This document shows positions 1 to 8,363 of a stretch of 64,000 nucleotides of DNA, piece by piece; the first letter of the stretch is position 1, and every line of letters begins with the position of its first letter. Source of the stretch: JAHBTB01 sp964451255 (GTDB lineage: Bacteria; Armatimonadota; Fimbriimonadia; Fimbriimonadales; Fimbriimonadaceae); assembly GCA_964451255.1 (NCBI GenBank), contig CAYVHL010000001.1, positions 1-64,000 of the forward strand, given 5' to 3'. The translations under genes and the position numbers were made by a program. The notes beneath the pieces are model-generated. The model was not told the origin of the DNA, ran no database searches, and saw only the letters and a program-made list of their open reading frames with translations.

Positions 1-3000
1 CGAGTACGGGCCGATCGAGCGGGCGTGGATCTTTTCGTCCGCCAAGTGCTCGAGTTTCAGCATGTAGATCGTCCCGATCGTGATCGGGTTCGGCAGCTCG
101 TCGCCCGTCAGCCCGTCGCGCACTACGCTCTTACAACTCTTTGGGTCTAGTCCCGCGCGTCGGAAGACATTGTGCTCGACCTTCTCGAGGATCGCCTTAT
201 AGACTTCGTCAGGAGCCTTGAACGCCGGGCCGGTCGGTCGGATGTCTTCCGCCTCGAAATTCTCCGCGTCGATCTTCATCAGTTCCTCCATCGACCTGGT
301 CGAAGGGGCGGCGACGATGCGGCTGACACGCTCCAGATTCTCCTGGTCCAATGTCCTCAACTTAGCCTCCAGAGCCTTGAACATGTCGTCCAACGGCATG
401 TCCGCGGCGAACCGGGTGTTGAGTTGTAGTTCGCTGTTGGCGTAGGCGCTGAGCGCCCGTGCCCGGAGGTTCTGCGCGAGCCGGTCCACTTCCGAAAGGA
501 TCTCGTGCTCGGTCGCTCCTTCGAAGGCCGGGCACACATAGCGCACGCCAAGGTGCTTGCCGACGTAGCCCAGGTGGGTCTCTAGTATCTGGCCGATGTT
601 CATTCGGCTCGGGACGCCGAGCGGGTTCAGGATGATGTCGACCGGAGTGCCGTCCATCAGCATCGGCATGTCCTCGACCGGCAGGATCCGGCTGATGACA
701 CCCTTGTTTCCATGCCGGCCGGCCATCTTGTCGCCGACCATGATCTTGCGCTTTTGGGCGACATAGACCTGGACAGTCATATTGGTGCCTGCGGGGAGTT
801 CGTCACCAGGTATCTGCAAGAGCGGCTCTTCGGTCCGGTCACAGATCAACCGGTCGCGCTTCTTCGATTCCTTATAGACGTGGTTGATCGACGGCGAGAG
901 ATATTTGAACCGGCTGAAGACCTTGACGTCCACCACCGTTCCCTTTTCGCCGTGCGGCAAGGTGAGCGAGACGTCACGGGTCTCTTCGGCCTTCTTGCCG
1001 AAGATCGCTATGATCAGCCGCTCTTCGGCCGTCATCTCCGTCTGGCCCTTCGGGGCGACCTTGCCCACAAGGATGTCCTCGGGCCTGACCTCCGCGCCAA
1101 CCTTCACGATGCCGTTCTCGTCGAGGTCTTTCAGGGCCTCTTCGCCGACGTTCGGGATGTCCCGTGTGATCTCTTCCGGGCCGAGTTTGGTGTCGACGGC
1201 CTCTGTCTCATGTCGTTCGATGTGGATCGAGGTGAAGACGTCGTCTTTCACAAGCCTCTCGCTCAGCAAGATGGCGTCCTCATAGTTGTAACCGCCCCAC
1301 GGAAGGAACGCGACCACCAGGTTCTTGCCCAGAGCCAAACGCCCGTTGTCGCAGTTCGGGCCGTCGCCCAGAGGGTCACCGGCGAGCACTCTTTGGCCTG
1401 GGAACACCACCGGGCGGTGGGTGAAACAGGTCGATTTGTTGCTCTGGAACATATGCAACAACACGTAGGTGTCGTCCACCCCTTCATCCGAAGTGACGAC
1501 GATCTCTTTGCTCGTCACCGTCTTCACGGTGCCTGGACGGCGGGCGACCACGGCTGCCCCGCTGTCGACGGCGGCCCTGTCCTCGTGCCCGGTCCCGACC
1601 AACGGGGCGTCGGATCGAAGGCACGGCACCGCTTGCCGTTGCATGTTCGCGCCCATCAGGGCACGGTTCGCGTCGTCGTTCTCCAAGAACGGGATCAACG
1701 ATGTGGCGACCGAGATGATCTGCACAGGGGACACGTCCATGACGTCCACCTTCACCCGCGGGACGACCGGGTAGCTCGCGCCACCGAACTGCTTGTCGCC
1801 GCCCGGGCAGCGGACGTTGACCTGGTCGGCGATGATCCGGCCGTCGTCATCGAGCTTGGTGTCGGCCGGGGCAACACGGAGATAGAAGTCTTCTTGGGCG
1901 GTCAGGTACACGACTTCGTTCTGCACGACGCCGTCTACCACACGACGGTAGGGCGTCATGATGAAGCCGAACTCGTCGACACGACCGTGCGTCGTCAACT
2001 GGCTGATCAATCCGATGTTCGGGCCTTCAGGCGTCTCGATCGGACAGATACGCCCGTAGTGTGAACGGTGGACGTCGCGGACTTCGAGCTTGGCGCTGGA
2101 GCGCTGAAGACCGCCGGGGCCGAGGCTTGAAAGACGCCGCTTGTTCGTCAACTCGCTGAGCGGGTTGGTCTGGTCCATGAAGGTCGAAAGCTGGTTGGAG
2201 CTAAAGAAGCTCTTGATACTGGCGCTAACCGGCTTGACGCTGAGGATGATGGACGGCAGGAGGTTGTCCTGGTCGGCGCTGGTCATGCGCTCTCGGGCGA
2301 CCTTCTCCATCCGGACGAAGCCCAAGCGGAGCTGGCTCTGCAACAACTCTCCGACGCTTCGGACCCGTTTGTTGCGCAGGTCGTCGATGTCGTCGTGCTC
2401 GGCTTCTTTGGCCAGGTACGGGCCCATCGCCAGCATCGAACCGGTGAGGTCGTCACTGGTCAGGTTCCGGATGTTGAGCGGCACGTTCAGGCCAAGGCGG
2501 TTGTTCATGTGCCGTCGGCCGACCTTGCCCATGTCATACCGGCGCAGGTCAAAAAACAGGCTGTAAACAAGCTGCTTGGCCGCATCCTCGTTCGCGGCCT
2601 CGCCTGGCCGCATCCGCTTATAAATGTCCAGGATCGCTTCTCGCGTGCTCGAGGTCTTGTCGGCGGCGATCGTGGCTTCGATGTGGTTCGCGAGCCGGAG
2701 GACGTCCAGGCTCTCGAACTCCAGTTCCGCGACCTTCTTCGCCGTGTCTCCTTCGATGCGCTCAAGCTTCGCCACAAGGGTCTTGCCCGAGGTGTCCTTG
2801 ATCTCGCCCAGAGGCCGGACGCCCTCCAGATCCTCAGCTGAAGGCTTCGCGAGGGTGACCTCCTCACCAAACGCCCAGATCATCTCGTCGTTTGTCCCGA
2901 GCGGGGACTCGACCAGGATTTGGGTCTCGCGCGCTTCGGCGGAAAGACCTTCAAGAACCGCCTTGGTCAGGATCGTGCCCTTCTCGAGCAGGACCTCTCC

Positions 3001-3660
3001 GGTGTCAGCGTCTGCCAAGGGGTCGACAAGCTTCTTATGAAGGCTATAGCCGACCTTTTGGGTCTGTCGGTCACGGCCCTTTTCAAAGCCGTGCAGGGCC
3101 TTGATCAATTGGGTGATCGGCAACTTCTTGGTCTGGGAGATCTGGGTGTTGACGACTTGGTTGGCGTCGTTCTCGACTTCGAGCCACGGGCCTTCCATCG
3201 GGATGATGCGGGCCCGGACGATCATCTGCATCGAGGTGTCGACGTCTTCCTCGAAGTACAGCCCCGGCGATCTGGAAAGCTGGCTGACGATGACGCGCTC
3301 GCGGCCGTTGATGACAAAAGTGCCCTTGTCGGTCATCAGAGGCAGGTCGCCGAGATAGACCTCGGACTCGATGACTTCCCTGTCCTTGCCTCCGAACCGC
3401 ACGACCGCCTTGATCGGCGCCTCGAATGTCATGTCGCGGTCGCGACAGTCGTCAATTCCGTACTTCGGCTCGCCCAGCACAAAATCTGAGAATTCGATGT
3501 AGTTGGTCTGTGTAAAATCCCAAATGGGAGAAAAGGTAGTGAACAGTTCGGGCAGGCCCTCTTCCAAAAACCACTTGTAACTGTTCAGCTGGAGTTCAAT
3601 AAGGTTGGGAACCTCGAGGAAACGACCGATTTTCTTCGAGGATGGTTGAATGACTCTCAT
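1..3660 (-). CDS. rpoB: RNA polymerase beta subunit (partial, C-terminus beyond window)
   Basis: Catalytic-core beta subunit of DNA-dependent RNA polymerase. The frame is open from an ATG at 3660 to the window edge, giving 1220 codons of an expected roughly 1250-1350; the visible end (HARSIGPYS) is just before the conserved C-terminal region that contacts beta prime. The rifampicin-pocket segment is recognisable (SNQLSTFMDQTNPLSE, then KRRLSSLGPGG), as are GRICPIETPEGPNIGLI and GDKMAGRHGNKG. GGAG lies about 6 nt before the ATG. The gene is not preceded by rplJ-rplL as is usual, but by three small membrane-protein genes 169 bp upstream. Thr and Asn occupy the positions equivalent to E. coli Q513 and H526. 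rpoC would be expected downstream, outside the window. Confidence 0.97.
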   Translation of the reverse strand, partial: MRVIQPSSKKIGRFLEVPNLIELQLNSYKWFLEEGLPELFTTFSPIWDFTQTNYIEFSDFVLGEPKYGIDDCRDRDMTFEAPIKAVVRFGGKDREVIESEVYLGDLPLMTDKGTFVINGRERVIVSQLSRSPGLYFEEDVDTSMQMIVRARIIPMEGPWLEVENDANQVVNTQISQTKKLPITQLIKALHGFEKGRDRQTQKVGYSLHKKLVDPLADADTGEVLLEKGTILTKAVLEGLSAEARETQILVESPLGTNDEMIWAFGEEVTLAKPSAEDLEGVRPLGEIKDTSGKTLVAKLERIEGDTAKKVAELEFESLDVLRLANHIEATIAADKTSSTREAILDIYKRMRPGEAANEDAAKQLVYSLFFDLRRYDMGKVGRRHMNNRLGLNVPLNIRNLTSDDLTGSMLAMGPYLAKEAEHDDIDDLRNKRVRSVGELLQSQLRLGFVRMEKVARERMTSADQDNLLPSIILSVKPVSASIKSFFSSNQLSTFMDQTNPLSELTNKRRLSSLGPGGLQRSSAKLEVRDVHRSHYGRICPIETPEGPNIGLISQLTTHGRVDEFGFIMTPYRRVVDGVVQNEVVYLTAQEDFYLRVAPADTKLDDDGRIIADQVNVRCPGGDKQFGGASYPVVPRVKVDVMDVSPVQIISVATSLIPFLENDDANRALMGANMQRQAVPCLRSDAPLVGTGHEDRAAVDSGAAVVARRPGTVKTVTSKEIVVTSDEGVDDTYVLLHMFQSNKSTCFTHRPVVFPGQRVLAGDPLGDGPNCDNGRLALGKNLVVAFLPWGGYNYEDAILLSERLVKDDVFTSIHIERHETEAVDTKLGPEEITRDIPNVGEEALKDLDENGIVKVGAEVRPEDILVGKVAPKGQTEMTAEERLIIAIFGKKAEETRDVSLTLPHGEKGTVVDVKVFSRFKYLSPSINHVYKESKKRDRLICDRTEEPLLQIPGDELPAGTNMTVQVYVAQKRKIMVGDKMAGRHGNKGVISRILPVEDMPMLMDGTPVDIILNPLGVPSRMNIGQILETHLGYVGKHLGVRYVCPAFEGATEHEILSEVDRLAQNLRARALSAYANSELQLNTRFAADMPLDDMFKALEAKLRTLDQENLERVSRIVAAPSTRSMEELMKIDAENFEAEDIRPTGPAFKAPDEVYKAILEKVEHNVFRRAGLDPKSCKSVVRDGLTGDELPNPITIGTIYMLKLEHLADEKIHARSIGPYS

Positions 3661-3829
3661 AGGGCTCCGGGCACGAAAAGGGGGAAAGGCATCTTACCAC
3701 TGCCGCTTCCCTTCAAATGAGGCTGTGGCGGGCCCCTACTAGGGCTCTAAGGGAGCCTTTGAACCTGGGGCGTTTTCAACCAGATCACAATTATTCAGCC
3801 TTCTTGGGGCTTAAGACCTAGAGCGTCCC

Positions 3830-4108
3830 TTAGCCAGGGTCGCTCGGCAGGTTCTGCGGGCCAGGAAGCGACTTCAAATTGTCCAGTGCGATGGTCTGCT
3901 CGTGCACCAGTTCGCGAAGCTGGGCGACCTCAGCCTCCAGCTGACCGACCCGCGCAAGCGTCCCCGCGTCGGGTTGGCCCGCCGGCCCGCCCTGACGATA
4001 GAGTTCGGCCATCTTGCGCTGGTGGGCGGCCATGATGGCCACGATCGGGATCATCAACGGAACCCCGATCGCGCAGACGATGGCGACGATGGGGATCAGC
4101 TCGCCCAC
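3830..4108 (-). CDS. small membrane protein with HQRKMAE motif, paralogue 3
   Basis: A 92-residue protein I cannot assign to a named family with confidence. Residues about 4-28 form one hydrophobic membrane segment, followed at once by HQRKMAEL and then a predicted coiled coil (LEAEVAQLRELVHEQ). It is the last of three tandem paralogues that share the order membrane segment, HQRKMAE, coiled coil. Its GTG start overlaps the TAG stop of the preceding paralogue by one base (TAGTG), implying translational coupling. Topology resembles PspB-type small inner-membrane proteins, but no PspA or PspC is nearby, so I do not use that name. It ends 169 bp before rpoB. Confidence 0.8.
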   Translation of the reverse strand: MGELIPIVAIVCAIGVPLMIPIVAIMAAHQRKMAELYRQGGPAGQPDAGTLARVGQLEAEVAQLRELVHEQTIALDNLKSLPGPQNLPSDPG

Positions 4109-4389
4109 TACCTGGCTCCTCGTTCGATTGATTCGACGCTGTGTTCGCTCGACAGCATGGGAACCGGGTCGTTGGCTAAGACCTGTCGGTTGACCAGGTC
4201 GCGCGTCTCCGCCAGTTCGTCCTTGACGCGCTGGAGCTCGTCCTGTAGTTGCGCGACGACCTGGTTGCTATGGCTGCTCTTGTGGATGATCTCAGCCATC
4301 TTGCGCTGGTGCTCGGTCAGGATTGCGATCAGTCCGATGCCCATGGGCAGGCCCACGACGATCAGCAATATCCAGATCACGGGAAGCAC
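4108..4389 (-). CDS. small membrane protein with HQRKMAE motif, paralogue 2
   Basis: A 93-residue protein with one N-terminal membrane helix (about residues 3-23), then HQRKMAEI and a coiled coil (LQDELQRVKDELAETRDLVNRQ). It is the middle member of the tandem triplet. The start is GTG and shares one base with the TAG stop of the gene before it; its own TAG stop shares one base with the next GTG. The repeated TAGTG junction suggests duplication of a whole unit including the junction. The function is unknown; the architecture suggests a membrane-anchored oligomerising peptide. Confidence 0.8.
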   Translation of the reverse strand: MLPVIWILLIVVGLPMGIGLIAILTEHQRKMAEIIHKSSHSNQVVAQLQDELQRVKDELAETRDLVNRQVLANDPVPMLSSEHSVESIERGAR

Positions 4390-4715
4390 TAAGACACCCC
4401 CTGCGTTTCGGCCCCCACCCGCCCCGGCAACGGGTCAGCCACCACACGGTCTCTTTCGAGAACCTGCTGGTTGACCAAGTCGCGGAGTCGAGCGACCTCG
4501 GCCCGCAACTGGGCGACTTCGACCAAAGTATTCGGGTCAACCGCCCGATCCGCCGGATGTCGCTGATGGAAGATCTCAGCCATCTTGCGTTGGTGCTTGG
4601 TCAGAATTGCGATGACGGGGATGCTGAACACAAGGACGCAACAAATCAAAGGGGGCAGATCGCCCACGATGTCTGCCGTTCCGAATCGCCACACACTGAG
4701 GAGCTCATACATCAC
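4389..4715 (-). CDS. small membrane protein with HQRKMAE motif, paralogue 1
   Basis: First gene of the triplet, 108 residues. After about 20 extra N-terminal residues there is a hydrophobic helix (LPPLICCVLVFSIPVIAIL), then HQRKMAEI and a heptad-like coiled coil (LRAEVARLRDLVNQQ). It begins with ATG at 4715; a possible -10 (CAATAG) lies 9 nt upstream and no Shine-Dalgarno sequence is evident. The three genes appear to form one transcription unit that could read into rpoB. The product is of unknown function; conservation of HQRKMAE immediately after the membrane segment in all three copies is the main evidence that these are real genes. Confidence 0.78.
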   Translation of the reverse strand: MMYELLSVWRFGTADIVGDLPPLICCVLVFSIPVIAILTKHQRKMAEIFHQRHPADRAVDPNTLVEVAQLRAEVARLRDLVNQQVLERDRVVADPLPGRVGAETQGVS

Positions 4716-4935
4716 GTTTTTCTATTGTCCCTCGGTTTGAGCTAGCGCCCCTGCGAAAATTGTGACAGGATCGACTGGTCCGAATCTCCGGCTGTCATCG
4801 GCGGAGGGAGGGCAAGTTTTCGGCCCACACCGCATCGCCCTGCCGACCCGATTCACAATCTCTGGATATCAATATCTTGAAAAGATTGAGTCGGTTTCGG
4901 AAATCCTTTAGATTCTTCAAATTGGGACTTTCGAT

Positions 4936-5649
4936 TTAGGCCAATGACCGCAACGCCTGGCGTAGATCGAGCTTCCCTTCATACAATGCCTTGCCGACTA
5001 TCGTCGCTTCACAGCCCGTCTCACCGAGAGCCACAAGGTCTTCCAGGGCCGAGACGCCGCCGCTGGCCATGACCGGGATGCCGAGACCCTCGACCATTTG
5101 TTGCACCGCAGCGACATTTGGGCCGACGAGCCGGCCGTCCCGTCCGATGTCCGTGAAGATGATCCGGCGGCAGCCGAGAGACTGCAAGCGACGGCCGAAC
5201 TCCAGGCCGTCTGTGTCCGAAGTCTCCGACCAACCGTGGGTGGCCACCTTGCCGCCCCTGGTGTCGACGCCGGCGACGATTCTGTCGCCAAACCGGCGAA
5301 AAATGCGCTGAGACCAGTCCTCGTCGCTGATCAGCCTCGTTCCGACGATCGCCCGTTGGGCGCCCGCTTCCAAGACCTCTTCGATATGGCTTGACTGGCG
5401 GAGACCACCGCCGACCTGCAACTTGATGCCGTCGACTGCCGCCAGGCGCTTGACCACACTTATGTGCACGGGATAGCCCGATTTCGCACCGTCCAAGTCG
5501 ACCACGTGTAACCACTGTGCGCCTTCGTCCCTAAACCGCACGGCCACGGAGACGGGGTCGGCGTCATAGACGGTCGCACGGGAATAGTCGCCTTCCGTCA
5601 ACCGCACGCAAGCCCCGCCGATCAGGTCGATAGCGGGGATCGTCAGCAT
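4936..5649 (-). CDS. hisA: HisA, ProFAR isomerase
   Basis: Phosphoribosylformimino-5-aminoimidazole carboxamide ribotide isomerase, a (beta/alpha)8 barrel that opens the aminoaldose ring in step four of histidine synthesis in the cytoplasm. The 237-residue length is normal. The N-terminus MLTIPAIDLIGGACVRL carries the first catalytic Asp (AIDL), and the second phosphate-binding half (DIGRDG, ASGGVS) is clear. The ATG at 5649 lies inside the end of hisH (7-nt overlap), so it is co-translated with hisH and hisB. hisF is not in the window. Confidence 0.97.
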   Translation of the reverse strand: MLTIPAIDLIGGACVRLTEGDYSRATVYDADPVSVAVRFRDEGAQWLHVVDLDGAKSGYPVHISVVKRLAAVDGIKLQVGGGLRQSSHIEEVLEAGAQRAIVGTRLISDEDWSQRIFRRFGDRIVAGVDTRGGKVATHGWSETSDTDGLEFGRRLQSLGCRRIIFTDIGRDGRLVGPNVAAVQQMVEGLGIPVMASGGVSALEDLVALGETGCEATIVGKALYEGKLDLRQALRSLA

Positions 5650-6239
5650 GCGAGGAAGTTCCTGAGGATCGTCAGGCCGACGTCTCCGCTTTTCTCTGGG
5701 TGGAACTGGGTCCCCCAGACATTGTCCATTTGGACGGCGGAGGCGAACTGGACGCCGTAATCAGTGGTCGCGGCGGCCACACCGTCGGCACAATCGGTGT
5801 AGAGGGAGTGGACGAAGTAGACCCGCTCGCCGGGCTCGACTCCTTCCAGGAGCCCGCTGGGCTGTTTAACTGCTAGCTCACTCCATCCGACGTGGGGCAC
5901 CTTCAGACCTTCGCCACGTGGGAGGTATCTGACAGTCCCCGACAAGATTCCCAGGCCGGCGTGCGATCCTCGTTCCTCGCTGGACTCGAACAACAGTTGT
6001 TGGCCCAGGCAGATCCCCAACAAGGGGCGCCCGGACGACGCCCAGGAGCGCAGGTCGTCCGCGACGGGCTCCAAGTTTGCCATTGCCGCCCCGAACGCGC
6101 CCACGCCGGGCAAGATAACTTTGTCAGCCCCATCGGTGACCGGGCGCACGTCCGCTTCGAATCCCAAGTGCTCGCACGCCTTTTGGACGCTTCGAAGGTT
6201 GCCCATGCCGTAGTCGAGGATCACCGTCCGGCCGCTCAA
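5643..6239 (-). CDS. hisH: HisH, imidazole glycerol phosphate synthase glutaminase subunit
   Basis: Class I glutamine amidotransferase that feeds ammonia to HisF to make imidazole glycerol phosphate and AICAR. It has 198 residues, with the N-terminal ILDYGMGNLRS, the oxyanion/P-loop region ILPGVGAFGA, the nucleophile Cys in GICLGQQLLF, and the catalytic His and Glu in QFHPEKSG. It starts with TTG at 6239, overlapping the TGA stop of hisB as TTGA, which makes it dependent on hisB translation. Its partner HisF must be encoded elsewhere. Confidence 0.97.
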   Translation of the reverse strand: MSGRTVILDYGMGNLRSVQKACEHLGFEADVRPVTDGADKVILPGVGAFGAAMANLEPVADDLRSWASSGRPLLGICLGQQLLFESSEERGSHAGLGILSGTVRYLPRGEGLKVPHVGWSELAVKQPSGLLEGVEPGERVYFVHSLYTDCADGVAAATTDYGVQFASAVQMDNVWGTQFHPEKSGDVGLTILRNFLAC

Positions 6240-6838
6240 AGCGTCCCCTTGGTCGAAGGGACCCCCTTGCGGTCGCTTGTGCGGGTAGCGACGTGCAGGG
6301 CCCTGCCCAACCCCTTGAAAACAGCTTCGCAGACGTGATGGTCGTTGTCGCCGGCGACCTTGTTGACATGCAGGGTGACCTGGGCGTGGCGGACAAATGC
6401 AAGCAGGAACTCCCGCACGGACTCCGTGCTCAGACCGCCCAAGCTCTCCCGCTTGAAGTCAATGTCAAAGGTCAAATGGGATCGGCCCGAGAGATCCACG
6501 ACAACCAAGACAAGCGCCTCGTCCATCGGCGTGTGGTTGCTGGCGTAGCGGTTCAAGGATCCAGACTCGACCAGAGCCTTTCGGAACGCCTCACCAAACA
6601 CGATGCCGACGTCTTCCACCGTGTGATGGTCGTCGACCTGCAGGTCGCCCTCGGCTTTCACGCCCAGGTCGAAGAGGCCATGAAACGCGAGCAGTGTGAG
6701 CATGTGGTCGAAGAAATCGACGCCCGTGTCGATGTCTTGGCGTGTGCCGCCGTCCAAGTCCAAGACGACGTGGACCTTGGTCTCCTTCGTCTCACGGTCA
6801 ATCTCCGCATACCTGACGCCGGGCGCCCCCTTGCTCAT
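6236..6838 (-). CDS. hisB: HisB, imidazoleglycerol-phosphate dehydratase
   Basis: Manganese-dependent dehydratase of step six in histidine synthesis. It has 200 residues and is monofunctional (no HAD phosphatase domain). The metal-binding His clusters are visible as DHMLTLLAFHG, DDHHTVEDVGI, RYASNH and DNDHHVCEAVFKGLG. The frame is open further upstream, but the ATG at 6838 gives the normal N-terminus (MSKGAPGVRYAEI) and overlaps the TGA stop of the NTF2-like gene by one base (TGATG), so I chose it. It is the second gene of the overlapping NTF2-hisB-hisH-hisA unit. Confidence 0.96.
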   Translation of the reverse strand: MSKGAPGVRYAEIDRETKETKVHVVLDLDGGTRQDIDTGVDFFDHMLTLLAFHGLFDLGVKAEGDLQVDDHHTVEDVGIVFGEAFRKALVESGSLNRYASNHTPMDEALVLVVVDLSGRSHLTFDIDFKRESLGGLSTESVREFLLAFVRHAQVTLHVNKVAGDNDHHVCEAVFKGLGRALHVATRTSDRKGVPSTKGTL

Positions 6839-7365
6839 CAGGGGGATTGTAGCCGTTTTGGGTTTCTTGGGCGCGGGGAGACGTCCACGTATCCGCCAGA
6901 CTTCAAGACCCAGTAGACCTTGCGCTTTACGATCCGGGCGACGTTCACCACCCAAAGCCCTCCTGTCCGCACCCAGCCCTCCTTGGCCTCGACGAACTGC
7001 TCGATGTGCCCTTCTCCCAACTGGCTTGAGCCGGGCACGCCGCGCAGATGGCGCACGACGTCCACCGTGTACCCACCCAACTCGCTCGAGACTGATTTGA
7101 AACGGGCGTCCCCGCTCTCGACCTTCATGCTCACCTTGAGGCCGTTGCGGAGCATCGGCATGAAGTCAGACCGCTGCACGATGTCTCCGTTCAGCATCCA
7201 GATGAACTTGGGCCCATAGAACCGGGACAAGTCGTCCCAGTCGCCTTTGACCCATGCCGCCATGTAGGAATCGTACGCCCGATGGAACTCGGCGAGGTCT
7301 TGCGAAGGGTCGGCGTGCCGCGGGCTCACGACTAACGCGAAGAGGAGAGACACGGCCCCGCCCAT
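6838..7365 (-). CDS. NTF2/SnoaL-like protein heading the his operon
   Basis: A 175-residue protein with a hydrophobic N-terminus that may be a signal peptide (cut near SPRHA). It then has a cone-shaped NTF2-like fold pattern (FHRAYDSYMAAWVKGDWDDLSRFYGPKF, ending in a WVVNVARIVKRKVYWVL strand region), as in DUF4440/SnoaL-type proteins. Such proteins bind or act on diverse small ligands, so no reaction is assigned. Its stop overlaps the hisB start (TGATG), linking its expression to histidine genes. A TAAGAA hexamer lies 5 nt before the ATG at 7365, with no Shine-Dalgarno sequence. Confidence 0.8.
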   Translation of the reverse strand: MGGAVSLLFALVVSPRHADPSQDLAEFHRAYDSYMAAWVKGDWDDLSRFYGPKFIWMLNGDIVQRSDFMPMLRNGLKVSMKVESGDARFKSVSSELGGYTVDVVRHLRGVPGSSQLGEGHIEQFVEAKEGWVRTGGLWVVNVARIVKRKVYWVLKSGGYVDVSPRPRNPKRLQSP

Positions 7366-7444
7366 TGATATTCTTACGCGGCCAGGCGGTCATGCGTCAC
7401 CACCGGCTACAAGGTCGATCCCTGCCAGGTCGGCGGGCAACCGG

Positions 7445-7450
7445 TATATT
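7445..7450 (+). promoter_or_regulatory. -10 hexamer of sucD
   Basis: GG followed by TATATT, ending 10 nt before the sucD ATG at 7461. There is no Shine-Dalgarno sequence between them, so transcription would begin at or just before the start codon. Confidence 0.5.
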
Positions 7451-7460
7451 TGGCCGTCCC

Positions 7461-8351
7461 ATGGCAATTCTCGTCGACAAGTCCACCAGGGTCGTCGTGG
7501 CCGGCATGACCGGACGCGAAGGCAGCTTCCACACCCAGCAGATGATCGAATACGGCACCAAAGTGGTCGCCGGCGTCACCCCTGGCAAGGGTGGACAAAG
7601 CCATCTCGGCGTACCAGTTTTCGATACCATGGAGGAGGCGGTGAAGGCGACCGGAGCCGACGCGGGCCTCATCTTTGTCCCCGCCCCGTTCGCCGCCGAC
7701 AGCGTGCTCGAATGCGAGGCGGCGGGCCTTCCCTTCGTGACCCTCATCACCGAAGGCGTTCCGACCTTGGACATGGTCAAGGTGGTCTCCAAGCTCAAGG
7801 CAAACGGGAAGACCAGGCTCTTGGGAGGCAACTGCGCCGGGATCATCACGCCAGACGAGTGCAAGATGGGCATCATGCCCGGACATATTTTCAAGCCTGG
7901 CCCGGTCGGCCTTGTGTCGCGGTCCGGCACGCTTACCTATGAGGTCGTCTGGGAACTCACACGGGCGGGCCTCGGCCAGACGACTTGCGCCGGGATCGGG
8001 GGCGACCCCGTCCCTGGCACCCGCTTCTTGGAGGTGCTCCAGATGTTCGAGGAAGACCCGCTCACAAAGGCAGTCGTCATGGTTGGCGAGATCGGGGGCA
8101 CTGACGAAGAGGTCGGGGCGGCGTTCATCAGGGACCACATGACCAAGCCGGTCGTCTCCTTCATTTCAGGCCGCACCGCCCCTCCGGGCAAGCGGATGGG
8201 CCACGCTGGAGCGATCATCAGCGGCGGGTTGGGGACACCGCAATCCAAGGTCGACGCCCTCCTGGCGGCAGGCGCCGTCGTCGCCGACTCGACCAACGAG
8301 ATCGCCGGGTTCGTCGGCGCGGCACTTTCCAAAGTCGGCGCTGCGGTCTAG
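7461..8351 (+). CDS. sucD: Succinyl-CoA ligase alpha subunit
   Basis: Alpha subunit of succinate-CoA ligase (TCA cycle), which binds CoA and carries the phosphohistidine intermediate. It has 296 residues; the CoA-binding Rossmann domain begins TRVVVAGMTGREG, and the active-site His is in GKRMGHAGAII. The frame extends upstream, but the ATG at 7461 gives the canonical start MAILVDKSTRV and follows a -10 motif. The usual partner sucC is not adjacent: the flanks are the divergent NTF2-his unit and the convergent GH25 gene. SucC must be encoded elsewhere. Confidence 0.96.
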   Translation: MAILVDKSTRVVVAGMTGREGSFHTQQMIEYGTKVVAGVTPGKGGQSHLGVPVFDTMEEAVKATGADAGLIFVPAPFAADSVLECEAAGLPFVTLITEGVPTLDMVKVVSKLKANGKTRLLGGNCAGIITPDECKMGIMPGHIFKPGPVGLVSRSGTLTYEVVWELTRAGLGQTTCAGIGGDPVPGTRFLEVLQMFEEDPLTKAVVMVGEIGGTDEEVGAAFIRDHMTKPVVSFISGRTAPPGKRMGHAGAIISGGLGTPQSKVDALLAAGAVVADSTNEIAGFVGAALSKVGAAV

Positions 8352-8363
8352 GGTCGAAGCAGC

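Noticed and set aside
712..2064. A 450-codon plus-strand open frame
   Set aside because: It lies entirely antisense to rpoB; high GC leaves long spurious frames. The product is low-complexity His/Asp/Val-rich with no recognisable domain.
3830..4715. PspB of a phage-shock operon
   Set aside because: The small helix-plus-coil topology is similar, but no PspA, PspC or PspF gene is nearby and the HQRKMAE motif is not a PspB feature I know.
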